Source: Flavobacterium sp.
GTDB taxonomy: Bacteria; Bacteroidota; Bacteroidia; Flavobacteriales; Flavobacteriaceae
DNA: 64,000 nt
Reading direction: 5' to 3'
Assembly (NCBI GenBank): GCA_023259675.1
Contig: JALRGT010000002.1
Location: 124,001-188,000, forward strand
Under the pieces are notes generated by a model. It was given only the letters and a program-made list of their open reading frames with translations, did no database searches and had not been told where the DNA came from. This document shows positions 22,701-31,200 of the stretch, one piece after another. A program made the position numbers and the translations under genes. How positions within the stretch are numbered: the stretch's first letter is position 1; each line of letters opens with the position of its first letter.

Positions 22701-23036
22701 TATTGGATTATGAAATTGCGTTATTTGAATATTTTTTGGGTTGTCTGGATATTCGTAATGTTTTCTATCCCAAGATATTACTTCATTACTAAACGAGGAA
22801 TCCACCGCTTTTCCAAAATAAATCGCTTTGGTAATTGCTTCTTTATTTAAGGCAGGCAAAACGCCCATTTGTCCCGTACAAACCGAACATATATTTTCGT
22901 TAGGTGTTTCTATTTCTTGATTTGGACAAGAACAAAACAACTTGGTTTTGGTATTCAATCGAACGTGAGTTTCCAGTCCAATTACCAATTCTAAATCGTG
23001 GGCTTTTAAGGCCGCTGTTAATTGCTCCAATTCCAT
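19704..23036 (-). CDS. gatB/aspS: Fused GatB amidotransferase subunit / aspartyl-tRNA synthetase
   Basis: A 1110-residue fusion. Residues 1 to about 485 are GatB, which with GatA and GatC converts Asp-tRNA(Asn) or Glu-tRNA(Gln) to the amide; VIGLETHVRL, the zinc cysteines (CSCPN, CSVCTGQMG), GKAVDSSF and the C-terminal YqeY-like domain are visible. A charged linker (about 486-512) leads to a full AspRS: OB-fold anticodon domain, motif 2 FRDEDSRGDRQPEFTQ, the GAD insertion (IKCIKVSAEEQ), and motif 3 GIDRLMMIL. The OB fold reads RDHG where E. coli discriminating AspRS has RDLG; this His is a known mark of non-discriminating AspRS. The start overlaps the gatA stop by one base (TAATG). This fusion is known from Flavobacteriaceae. 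Confidence 0.95.
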   Translation of the reverse strand: MELEQLTAALKAHDLELVIGLETHVRLNTKTKLFCSCPNQEIETPNENICSVCTGQMGVLPALNKEAITKAIYFGKAVDSSFSNEVISWDRKHYEYPDNPKNIQITQFHNPIIPDGHVSCYRNDGTQFTVNLTQVHIEEDAAKLMHEKKISLVDFNKAGVPLIEIVTEPCIRNIEDASTYAQYIQRIVQNLGISEANLEKGEFKSDVSVSLRKKHNYDLNPRTEIKNLNSFKFMVEALKEEVEKQFNYYIEHKEFRPDQTTVLWDADLKQTKVMRKKEFEADYRFISEPDLPCVNIKTEIEAIKVDTSALPYAVESILIGGGVLPQDAKFFTADGLRSRTFVTLNNKINDPSFVAKTLANNVKAEDYAKIHNIEHLETIFVLFKAEKITAVLVQNAIAGYLKDQNFDYNKYFADNTISEDKIQDVIATVISENETVANDIKNGDQGKAGILVGKVLGVIGKGANGKVIRQIILDKLGAAAVLEKEQAAKKVSAATVAEQKESQEETLPEIPIIIKDTYRTHKISQLSEENVGEEVLLSGWVASVRDHGELMFIDLRDSSYEIFQIRISRESFPNIDELVKLKPESVIAVKGIVVGRKEDDYNAGLRTGKIELETSELEILNLSKTLPFEIKRAAKTNEAIRFQYKFLDHRNEEVRRAIVNRHKVIKLIRDILDTEEFLEIETPILSAGTDEGAREFIVPTRKQAGFFYTLPQAPQQFKQMLMVSGYEKYFQIARCFRDEDSRGDRQPEFTQLDIEMAYASMQQIIDLNTKMFNEIVIKIYGKKWILRPFEVITYKEAMDFYGCDRPDLRYGLKMQDITDIVKDTTFQVFSKPIEEGGIVKCIKVSAEEQGNKRMSKGQIETLTAIAQQHGLGGLAYIIVNEAELQSPIIKFLGEEIAAGIIKATNAQVGDIVFFSAADYATANKALDAVRQEMGRMLHLINPKELRPAWVVDFPMFEKTDEGRWTFTHNPFSMPAIYDLQKHMNGTEEEIGSIIAQQYDIILNGYEIGGGSVRAHKSEILEATYRNMGYNKEEMMKSVGTMYKAFQYGAPPHGGIAWGIDRLMMILEKKASIREVMAFPKTGTSEDLLFGAPSLLSDKKVEEMNVRIIRK

Positions 23037-24433
23037 TATATTGTATCTTTTAAGAAGTTAGCAAATTGCATCACTAATTCATCATTATTTTTTGCTGCCG
23101 TAATTTGCAGTCCAGTAGTTGTTCCTTGTGGTACCGTTAATGTTGGTAATTGCCCTAAACTAAAACCAACCGTATAAGCATCAGACAAATACATCGCCAA
23201 TGGATCTTTTAAACTGTCTCCAATTTTAGGAGGAGTGCTTGGTGTAACCGGTGACAAAATAATATCCACTTCTTCGAAATCTTTACTGAAATTCTCCGAA
23301 ATTTGATCTCTTAAAGTCAATCCTTTTAAATAGATTTCATCTGAAAAACCTTGTGACAATACTTGGTTCCCCCCTACAATTCTACGTTTGGTTTCTTCTG
23401 AAAAATTTTCGGAACGGGTTACTGCATACGTTTCAATTAAATTCTCTGCTTCAATACGGTTTCCGTAATTAGTTCCGTCCAAACGAGATAAATTAGAAGC
23501 CGTTTCTGCCATTGCTAGCGTGTAATAAGTTGAAACTAAAATATCCGATTTGAAAAAATCCAATTCTTTTACTTCAATTCCTTTTTCTTTTATCTTTTCA
23601 ATACTTGCTAAGAAATCAGCTTTTATTTGGTCATCTATCGCTTCGCTTTCGATGAAATTTTTAAAATAACCTATTGTTTTTACGGCAGAAGTTGCAATCG
23701 CATCTTCACTAATTGCTGTTGAAGGGATTGAAGTTTGATCTTTTGGATCTTTCCCACTCATAACATTCAACACAATTCGGATATCTTCAATGGATTTTGC
23801 TAATGGTCCCACGCAATCCGTAGAAGATGCATAAGCCATAAGCCCAAATCTTGAAATTCTTCCGTAAGTTGGTTTTAAACCGTAAATATGATTGTATCCC
23901 GCAGGTTGACGAATCGAACCTCCAGTATCTCCACCGATAGAAAAAACAGTATAGTCTTTTGCCACATTCACTGCAGAACCTCCACTTGAACCTCCGGCAA
24001 CTAATTCTGGATTGATGGCATTTTTGACAGCACCAAAAATGGTGTTTTCGCTTGAAGAACCATGACCAAAACTATCACAGTTTTCTTTTACCAACGGAAT
24101 AGCACCTGCATCCAATAATTTCTGGATTGCAGTGGCCGTGTATGGCGACTTATATTTTTTTAATAACTCCGAACTTGCTGTAGTGTACGTTCCCTGCAAC
24201 ATATACACATCTTTAATTCCAAAAGGAATGCCTTCCAACAAACCTATTGTTTCTCCATTTGCAATTTTAGCATCCACCTTAGCCGCTAAATCTAGTGCCA
24301 AAGTATCTAACAAAGAATTTACGGAGTTGTAAGTGTTTTGTTTGAGTAAGTCTAATTTTTCTTGTACTAAAGCGGTACAAGTTATTTGTTTCGACACCAA
24401 TTGTTGGTGTATTTTTTTTATCTGAGAATCCAT
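23036..24433 (-). CDS. gatA: Asp-tRNA(Asn)/Glu-tRNA(Gln) amidotransferase subunit A
   Basis: Glutaminase/amidase subunit that supplies ammonia to GatB. The 465-residue protein has the amidase signature in full: catalytic Lys in PFGIKDVYML, cis-Ser and nucleophile Ser in GGSSGGSAVNVAKDYTVFSIGGDTGGSIRQPAG. GYNHIYGLKPTYGRISRFGL and STDCVGPLAKSIED follow. It is translationally linked: its start lies one base after the gatC-like stop and its stop overlaps the gatB/aspS start. The three genes therefore form one operon for indirect aminoacylation. Confidence 0.96.
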   Translation of the reverse strand: MDSQIKKIHQQLVSKQITCTALVQEKLDLLKQNTYNSVNSLLDTLALDLAAKVDAKIANGETIGLLEGIPFGIKDVYMLQGTYTTASSELLKKYKSPYTATAIQKLLDAGAIPLVKENCDSFGHGSSSENTIFGAVKNAINPELVAGGSSGGSAVNVAKDYTVFSIGGDTGGSIRQPAGYNHIYGLKPTYGRISRFGLMAYASSTDCVGPLAKSIEDIRIVLNVMSGKDPKDQTSIPSTAISEDAIATSAVKTIGYFKNFIESEAIDDQIKADFLASIEKIKEKGIEVKELDFFKSDILVSTYYTLAMAETASNLSRLDGTNYGNRIEAENLIETYAVTRSENFSEETKRRIVGGNQVLSQGFSDEIYLKGLTLRDQISENFSKDFEEVDIILSPVTPSTPPKIGDSLKDPLAMYLSDAYTVGFSLGQLPTLTVPQGTTTGLQITAAKNNDELVMQFANFLKDTI

Positions 24434-24434
24434 T

Positions 24435-24704
24435 TTATCCTTCTATAACTTTAGCAACCACTAAAAATCCATTTTTCTTGTTCGGGAAGTTTTCTATGAT
24501 GAGTTGTTTCTCCATAGCCGAACTCTCTACCACAACATCCTCTCTTAAATCATTTACAGACACGCAATTATGATTGACATTATTAAAAGAATTATTATCT
24601 GATGGTTGTGCATTTTTAATTACATCAAATAATTTGTTCACGCTCTCTGAAGGCTGTGCTCCTTTAATACTCGACAAGATGTCGACTGTCATTATTTTAC
24701 TCAT
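24435..24704 (-). CDS. GatC-like subunit, divergent
   Basis: An 89-residue protein upstream of gatA with a 1-nt gap. The C-terminal half matches GatC well: LREDVVVESSAMEKQLIIENFPNKKNGFLVVAKVIE follows the pattern LREDxVxxS ... NxPxxxxGFxVVxKVIE of the subunit that wraps around GatA. The N-terminal half does not show the usual GatC helix pair; it has two similar stretches, IKGAQPSES and IKNAQPSDN. Probably a diverged GatC; position and C-terminus support it. ATG at 24704 is preferred over the upstream in-frame ATG at 24728. Confidence 0.7.
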   Translation of the reverse strand: MSKIMTVDILSSIKGAQPSESVNKLFDVIKNAQPSDNNSFNNVNHNCVSVNDLREDVVVESSAMEKQLIIENFPNKKNGFLVVAKVIEG

Positions 24705-25028
24705 AATTTTAATTCGTTTTAAAGTCAAACTTTTAAGGTCGCGAATTTACGAAAGTTTTTTTAGGGAATCCCATTTTTTTGAATGATTTCGATAGCTATC
24801 CATATATATAAGAAGCGTAAATAAACATCCTCTTAAACTATTAAAACAATCTGATAACTCTTACCACCTTAGCATTAATTAAAATTTGTTATATATATTC
24901 TTTTTTTCACAACCGATAATATTATAATTCAAAAAATAAATTCGGTTAATCTAAATCCGTTTTTAGACTAATTGATTTCTTAATTATAAGTATATTTGAC
25001 AAAATGACAACCAAATTATGATGTAACT
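24705..25028. other. Divergent intergenic region with promoter
   Basis: AT-rich DNA between the gat operon and the small membrane-protein gene. It holds the promoter at 24972-24998 for the plus-strand gene, and on the minus strand a TAAATTCG box near 24745 that may serve the gat operon. No gene, repeat or RNA structure was recognised in the remainder. Confidence 0.5.
24972..24998 (+). promoter_or_regulatory. Promoter upstream of small membrane protein gene
   Basis: TATATTTG (24991-24998) matches the -7 consensus exactly; a TTG (24972-24974) lies 16 nt upstream, slightly closer than usual. Confidence 0.6.
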
Positions 25029-25424
25029 ATGGAAATAATTATAGGTATAATAGGTCTTACTATTGCTTGTATTACATATCACAAAACTTTTATTTCACCT
25101 CCAGATATTAGTGAGGAGAAAAACAATTTTTTAGGTATTTTTAAAGCTACGCAAAAGTTACATTTAGAAGTACAGTCCTTAATTCAAAAATACATTGATG
25201 AAAATGATGGAGCTAATCACTTTTTGTACACTAATATCACTTTTCAACAATATCTTGATTTAGCTAAACAAGAATTTGAAAAAAGTCTATCTGATAAATT
25301 ATATACCGACCTAGAAAACAATAAAAAACTCACTAAAAATAATATAGATTCTTTACTTAAAATGATTGAGATTCAAAACAATGCATTGACACAATTTAAA
25401 AATCAAATATTGTTTTTAAAATAA
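25029..25424 (+). CDS. Hypothetical membrane-anchored helical protein
   Basis: A 131-residue protein not recognised. Residues 1-17 (MEIIIGIIGLTIACITY) form one hydrophobic helix, probably a membrane anchor. The rest is polar and mainly helical, rich in Lys, Glu and Asn, with heptad-like stretches at about 45-60 and 85-120. It stands alone between the gat operon and a convergent GreA/B-like gene, with its own promoter. No catalytic motif is visible. Confidence 0.7.
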   Translation: MEIIIGIIGLTIACITYHKTFISPPDISEEKNNFLGIFKATQKLHLEVQSLIQKYIDENDGANHFLYTNITFQQYLDLAKQEFEKSLSDKLYTDLENNKKLTKNNIDSLLKMIEIQNNALTQFKNQILFLK

Positions 25425-25483
25425 ACTCGTGTAAAAAACATACCCAGCAAATACCTTTATAAAATAAATTATATCAGACTTTT

Positions 25484-25933
25484 TTATTCAATACTCTCGA
25501 TTAAATATTTCGTCCCATTAATCTCAAAAGTAAACCCAACTGCATTTCCCATTAATTTATTTCCCAATGGTGATTGTGGAGACAATGCAATAACATTAAT
25601 TCCTTCTACATTAATTTTTGGCAAAGCCAAAGACAGATATAAATAAATTCCGTTTGCTTTGACCAAACTACCCAAAATAATAGTTTTTGCAATTGCAGTA
25701 GCATCCATTTTATCCAAAATAGATTTTTGTGTAAGCACCTCGCTCAATTTAGTATTGAGTTTTTCCTGCTCCAAATGCATCATCGACAAAGCCGTTTCGT
25801 GTTTATCACCTGCCGAACCTTTGGCATCGTTTTTAGAATCCTCGGTGAGTGCCGTTATCATATCTCTAAAAACATCGATTCGGTCTTGAACCAATTGCAG
25901 ATAATATTGGTGTATTTTTTGTTTGAAAGTCAT
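25484..25933 (-). CDS. GreA/GreB C-terminal-like protein
   Basis: A 149-residue protein. The C-terminal segment INVIALSPQSPLGNKLMGNAVGFTFEINGTKYLIESIE has the SPLGxxLxGxxxG form of transcription elongation factor GreA/GreB C-terminal domains, which bind RNA polymerase. The N-terminal half (about 1-90) is helical and may form a coiled coil, but it is not the classical Gre antiparallel hairpin. Such proteins occur widely in Flavobacteriia with uncertain function and are sometimes misnamed 3-oxoacyl-ACP synthase. A role at RNA polymerase is inference. Confidence 0.7.
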   Translation of the reverse strand: MTFKQKIHQYYLQLVQDRIDVFRDMITALTEDSKNDAKGSAGDKHETALSMMHLEQEKLNTKLSEVLTQKSILDKMDATAIAKTIILGSLVKANGIYLYLSLALPKINVEGINVIALSPQSPLGNKLMGNAVGFTFEINGTKYLIESIE

Positions 25934-25947
25934 CTAAGGAATTTAAC

Positions 25948-25990
25948 CGCAAAGTTCGCAAAGTTGTTCGCTAGGTTCGCAAAGTTTTTT
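25948..25990. repeat. Short direct repeat GCAAAGTTCGCAAAGTT type
   Basis: Units AACCGCAAAGTTCGCAAAGTT and TTCGCTAGGTTCGCAAAGTTT lie in tandem upstream of the GreA/B-like gene. Elements of this wording are common between genes in Bacteroidetes. Confidence 0.6.
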
Positions 25991-26012
25991 ATAAAAAACT
26001 TATTTTACATTT

Positions 26013-26050
26013 AGACTCCCTCCCTTTTGGGGAGGGCCGGGGTGGGGATT
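26013..26050. repeat. G-rich hairpin repeat overlapping a gene end
   Basis: CCCTCCCTTTTGGGGAGGG forms a short stem and is followed by CCGGGGTGGGGATT. It touches the stop codon of the outer-membrane barrel gene at 26049 and may act as its terminator. It is strikingly GC-rich against its surroundings. Confidence 0.6.
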
Positions 26051-27809
26051 AAAAATCAAATTTATAATTTGCTCCAACAACGATTTGAAATCCTTGAACC
26101 GGATAATTCAACCATTTTTGATAGGACTGATTGGCAATATTATTCAATTTCAAAAAACCGGTCAACTGATCGTTATATTTATAACCCACATGGGCATTCA
26201 CATCAAAATAACTGGCTAACGTAATCGGACTTGGCTCTTGAATGTAAACAATATCGGTATTTAACTGAAAATCTTTCCGTTCTCCCACGTAGAAAACAGC
26301 CAATCCACCGTACCATTTTGGAGTTACGTTAAAATCAATGGTTGAATTTAATTTTACTGTTGGTAAATTCCATGCTTCTTTTTGAACATCATTGGTATAA
26401 CTCATAAAACTTCCACTGATTCCAAAAGTGACGTCATCTGAAAAATCAGCTTTTAAATCTCCCGAAAAACTTACTGTACGCATATCGTCATACACCACTT
26501 GCATCGAATTTCCGAAAGCATAATCTTCATTGGCCGCATCTTCGTTATAATCATTACCTCTAAACAAGGCTTTATTTCTTTCGTTTACATACGAGCCTTT
26601 CAAGTTATAACTCACCGTATTGGCCAATTTTCCTTTCAAACCGGCATATAAATCATATTGTTTATCTGTTGGCATTATGTTTAAAGTAGGCGATAAAAAT
26701 GGATTTTCGTCTACAAAATCCTGATACGAATTCTGCTCTAAACCACCTTCGGCACCGGCATAGAAAACCATTAAATCATCAACCAAATTATAGGAAGCCG
26801 TAACTTTTGGATAAACTAAAAATTGATTGTTTTTGTTTTCGATATCCGAACTATAAAAAATACCCGCCCCAATATTCACCGTCCAACCTTGTTCCTCCAT
26901 AACAAAACTTGGTGCAATACCAAAATTGGCAAAACCATATTTCACAGGAGAAGTATTATCATTCGCATAATTCTTAGCGAACTTCCCTGCCACATAATCT
27001 ACGGTAACATCCGTTTTAATTATTTCATCCATGAAATTGAACTCCAATGACGGTGTAACATAAAATCTATTCTCCGAAGAATCAAAAGTATCCGAAAAAT
27101 GACTGAACTTCATATTTACTTCATTAAGCAAATCACCGTTAAAACTTAATTTTCCGCCTAAATATATGGTACTATAACTGTGTTGAGGATCGATACTTTG
27201 AATCAAATTACCCCTGTCTAAAGGTATTAAAGCGCTTCCAAAACCTTCTGGCAATCCGTACCAACTATATATTTGATTATGGAAACCCAAATTTATGTTA
27301 CTGGACAAATTATTGTAATTCCCTCCATACGATAAATCAATTGCAGTATCATAATAGCGATTATCCAACTCCGCTCCCTTAACCCCTCCTTGAGAGGAAA
27401 GATGACGAAACATGCCACTTACATAATCTTTTTGACTTAAATCCTGAGTTACAAACAACTCTCCATTTAACGTTCTAAAATTTCCAAAACCTAAAGTCGC
27501 ATAATTATCAAATAAATGGGCTTGCGGTGTTTTATCCACCCCTTCTGCTTTCCCTTTAGCAGGAGTAAAAGTCGAGGCTACCGGAAAAGAAAAAATAGTG
27601 TAGTTAATCTTCTCCTTTTTAGTATTTTCCTCCTCATCCAAAACAGGAGCCTGCTGGATTTTGGAAGCGTCCGAGATTGTTGGCGTATAAGGCTTCACCA
27701 CATTTACCACTTCAGAACCAATATTGTCTTCTTCCTTTTGAGCAAAAGAAAATTGGCTCAGCAAGAGACAGATAGATAATAGACGAAGAGATGATAGACT
27801 ATTTGACAT
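26049..27809 (-). CDS. Outer-membrane beta-barrel protein (TonB-dependent receptor-like)
   Basis: A 586-residue protein with a signal peptide ending near FSFAQ (residue 24). The mature part begins with an acidic segment and NVVKPYTPTISDASKIQQAP, then alternating amphipathic beta strands with many aromatic residues to a C-terminal F (YKFDF), typical of outer-membrane barrels. It lacks a clear plug domain. The TPR gene at 28221 lies upstream in the same direction, and this pair usually sits together in Flavobacteriia; here a four-helix-bundle gene lies between them. The first 13 codons are made of a dispersed repeat (see 27771-27799). Confidence 0.8.
   Translation of the reverse strand: MSNSLSSLRLLSICLLLSQFSFAQKEEDNIGSEVVNVVKPYTPTISDASKIQQAPVLDEEENTKKEKINYTIFSFPVASTFTPAKGKAEGVDKTPQAHLFDNYATLGFGNFRTLNGELFVTQDLSQKDYVSGMFRHLSSQGGVKGAELDNRYYDTAIDLSYGGNYNNLSSNINLGFHNQIYSWYGLPEGFGSALIPLDRGNLIQSIDPQHSYSTIYLGGKLSFNGDLLNEVNMKFSHFSDTFDSSENRFYVTPSLEFNFMDEIIKTDVTVDYVAGKFAKNYANDNTSPVKYGFANFGIAPSFVMEEQGWTVNIGAGIFYSSDIENKNNQFLVYPKVTASYNLVDDLMVFYAGAEGGLEQNSYQDFVDENPFLSPTLNIMPTDKQYDLYAGLKGKLANTVSYNLKGSYVNERNKALFRGNDYNEDAANEDYAFGNSMQVVYDDMRTVSFSGDLKADFSDDVTFGISGSFMSYTNDVQKEAWNLPTVKLNSTIDFNVTPKWYGGLAVFYVGERKDFQLNTDIVYIQEPSPITLASYFDVNAHVGYKYNDQLTGFLKLNNIANQSYQKWLNYPVQGFQIVVGANYKFDF
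27771..27799 (+). repeat. Left inverted repeat flanking the four-helix-bundle gene
   Basis: Core TAGATAATAGACGAAGAGAT followed by GATAGA. It matches the reverse complement of 28190-28215 at 24 of 26 positions. It lies inside the coding start of the beta-barrel gene and encodes much of the signal peptide's hydrophobic core. Confidence 0.8.
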
Positions 27810-27812
27810 AAA

Positions 27813-28178
27813 TTATTGGTTTAATGTGTTTTGAAAAGACATTGTTGCCTTTTGAAATTCTTCTATTTTATTTTCAATATACTGTGATAAATCATCGGTA
27901 ACATAATTTTGACTACTAGCCAACAACAATTGAGTTTGAAGTTCGAATGATGAACCTAATGAAATGTCTAAAAAATGACTAAAGGATTTATTAGTTCTAC
28001 TGGAACCTTCTGCAATATTTGAAGGAATAGAAACAGAACATCTATTCATTTGACTTATCAACCCAAACTTTTCTGAACTCGGAAAACTTGACGACAACTT
28101 AAAAACTTCCTTTGCTAATTCCATTGCCATTTGCCATATTTTCAGTTTTTTAAAATTATGCCTCTTAAATTCACTCAT
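27813..28178 (-). CDS. Four-helix bundle protein (23S rRNA IVS / S23 family)
   Basis: A 121-residue protein of the four-helix-bundle family first found in 23S rRNA intervening sequences and related to Avd of diversity-generating retroelements. The signature is clear: FKKLKIWQMAMELAKEVFKLSSSFP, then EKFGLISQMNRCSVSIPSNIAEGSSR, and a C-terminal helix pair. It lies 3 nt before the barrel gene and 42 nt after the TPR gene. Nearly matching inverted repeats enclose it (27774-27799 and 28190-28215). No reverse transcriptase or variable repeat is nearby, so a retroelement role is unlikely. Function unknown. Confidence 0.9.
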   Translation of the reverse strand: MSEFKRHNFKKLKIWQMAMELAKEVFKLSSSFPSSEKFGLISQMNRCSVSIPSNIAEGSSRTNKSFSHFLDISLGSSFELQTQLLLASSQNYVTDDLSQYIENKIEEFQKATMSFQNTLNQ

Positions 28179-28189
28179 AAATTACTTTT

Positions 28190-28222
28190 TCTATTATCTA
28201 TTCGTCTATTATCTATTCATCT
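28190..28222 (-). repeat. Right inverted repeat flanking the four-helix-bundle gene
   Basis: Plus strand reads TCTATTATCTATTCGTCTAT then TATCTATTCATC; its reverse complement equals the left copy with two mismatches over 26 bp. Internally it is two copies of TAGATAATAGA separated by CGAA. It runs to the stop codon of the TPR gene. Confidence 0.8.
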
Positions 28223-31200
28223 AATTTTGAATCGATGAATTTGTTTTAGACTCTTCCGCTTTAATTTTGTCTAGTTCTGTTTGAGCTTCAGCAACCACAT
28301 CCGAAAAATCTTTGAAATTCTCAATCACATTTTCCAGTATATAGGTCGCTTGAAAACTATCTTTCAAAGCATAAAAGTTTTTCGCCATGATTACCAATCC
28401 TTTGGCTCCAAAATAACGATACGAAGAATAATTTTTTGCAATTTTTTGCACTACCGTATTTGAAGCTTCATATTTCCCTTCCTTATTTTTAAAATAGGCC
28501 TCATAATACAAGGCTTCTGCCGCTAATTCTCCGCTGGCAATGGTCGAAAGTTTAGCATAAGCTGCTTTCGCTTTGGATTCGTCCCCTGTTTGCATAGCCG
28601 AACGGGCAATGATAATTTGAGCATCACTTTTTACGCTGTCATCCGTTTTAGGATTACTCAAAACCTTATCGGCATAAACCACGGCATTAGAGTATTCCAT
28701 TTTATCGTAATAGACTTTCATCAAATTAGATTGGGCAAAAACCCTATTTTGGGCTAAATCGGCTTCATTTTCCAAACGGAGTAACAACCCTATTGCCTTT
28801 TCATTTTCTTTATTTTTCAACAAAACTTGAGACAATTTTGCCAAAGATTGTTCCGTGAATTCACTTCGTGGCGCCGCAACGACATATTCATAATAGGGTA
28901 TTGATTTGCTCTCTTGCCCTTCTGAAAAATACAATTGTGCCAAATAAAAGTTGGCTTGCAACGTATGAATTCCATTGGAGAAACTAGACAAATAAGCTGT
29001 AAATCCGGCAATGGCCTGTCTGTTATTGTTTTGCTCGAATTGCTTCACGGCCGATTCATAGGTATCATTATCCAAATCGGCGTCTGTTACCGCCACGAAA
29101 TCCAAGGTTTTAACCCAAGTGGCATATTCAGCTACATTTCCATTATCCACATAAATTAAACGAGCCGTAGCAACTGCTTCGAGTGCTTCTGGAGTTTTAG
29201 GAAAATCGGAAGCTACCTTTTTAAATTTGGTCAAAGCCAAATTATTCCTGTCTGAATTATAATAAATTAATCCTTGACGCAAAATAGCTTTGGCGGTAAA
29301 AGCCCCTTTTTTATATTCTGCAATTATTTTATCATAGGTCTGTAACGCTAAATCCGACTTATTGGTTGCCACATAAGTATTGGCCAATTCATACAAAGCA
29401 TCATCACGATACATTGATTTGGGAAACATTTGTAAAAAGGAATTCAAATCTTCAATTTTCTTATCACTTCTGGCCACAAAACCATAACAGATTGCTTTTT
29501 GAAAAGCGGCATAATCAGCATCTACACTTTTAAAATCAATAACTTTATTGTAGGCTTCCATTGCTGGCCAATATTTGGAAGTCATAAAACGGGAATCCGC
29601 CAAACGCAAATAAGAATCAATCAAACGTACTTTATCATCCGAACCTTTATCGACTTGTTTTTGAAAATAATCGGCCGCTTGTTCGTAGTCTTTCAATTTA
29701 AAATTAACATAGCCCAGATTATAATTGACATTTTTATACTCAATTGTTTTAGAAGCTTCATTAGAACCTGAAAATTGTTTATAACTCAACAGCGCATTTT
29801 TAAAATCGCCTAAAACATATTCCGTTTCTGCTTTCCAAAAAGTAGCTCTTGCTGCAAATTTTCTGTCTATTTGTCCTTGTAAGGATTTATCAAACATAGT
29901 TGCAGCTTCTTGATAATCCTTATCGGAGTACAATTCTAATCCGCGGTAAAAAGTCACTTTTTGATAGGCTAATTTATTCTCTGCACTTTTATTTTTTTCC
30001 AATAAAGCCAACGCTTCTTTATAGTTTTTTGAAGAAATATAAGAATCAATCAATAACTTTTCTATTTCGGAACGATTGGCGTTCGAAGGATATTTTTTTA
30101 TAAAATTCAACAAAACAGTTGGGACATTCTGATAGGAGTTTCCGATTTCATAACTCAATTTAGCATAATTTAAACTGGCATCTTCCTGAATCACCAAATC
30201 AAAATTCATCTCGGAAGCGTTTTTAAAAGCATTCAAAGCTTCCTGTTTTTTATCTAATTTCAAATAGCTTTCCCCTAAATGATAATAAGCATTTTGCGCC
30301 AGAAAATCTTTACCGTTAATGATTTTATTAAATTGAGCTATCGCCTTTTCAAAATCATTTTGCTTGTAATACGCATAACCCAACTGGTAATAATCCGTAT
30401 TACTCCATTTCCCTCTTTTGCCTTTGTAAGCTGACAGATATGGAATTGATCTTGAGTATTCTTTCAAATTAAAATAACTTTCCCCAATAATTTTATTCAA
30501 TTCTGATTTTTCAACCGCACTGGATTTAGCCATCGCCTTCTCTCCCAACTCGATTGCTTTTTGAAAATTACCTTGCTTAAAATTCATATCCGCCTGATAA
30601 TAGGACATTTTTTCTTTGTATTTATCATCACCGGAAACAGCGTCAAAATACTGATTTGCCGCTTTATAATCATCTCCTTCATAAGCCATGAAACCCAAAT
30701 AATACTTGGCTTGCGAACCATATTCAGGAGAATTAACCACTTTATTCAAATAAACGGCTGCCTCTTTTTTCTTTTTGGAATTAAACAAACAATAGCCTTT
30801 TTGAAAATTAAACTTATTCCTATCGGCATCATTTAACTGATTTTCATCCACTTTTTCAAACCAATGCATGGCTTGTGAATAATTCTTTTGATCAAAATTA
30901 TAATGTGCTAATTCGGTAAAAGCACGATTGTTTTTTCTACTGGTGGGATAGTCGGTCACAAAACGTTCCATTTTCACATCACCATTATCTTGATTCAACT
31001 GTATCGCACAACTTGCCTCATAATAAGCACAATCCGACAGCAATTCCTCATTGGAGGAAGCCGATTTTACTTTATCGAAAAGAGTGAGGGCGGAGACATA
31101 TTGCTTTTCTTTATACAAAGAAACGGCTGCATCAAAATCTTTTAAATCATGGGTATATAGTGTCGATTTTTGAGCTGAAACGGAAAGAGAGCTAACAAAA

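Noticed and set aside
27813..28178. Possible diversity-generating retroelement, since the four-helix-bundle family includes Avd.
   Set aside because: No reverse transcriptase, template repeat or variable repeat is present nearby, and the protein is closer to the IVS/S23 type.
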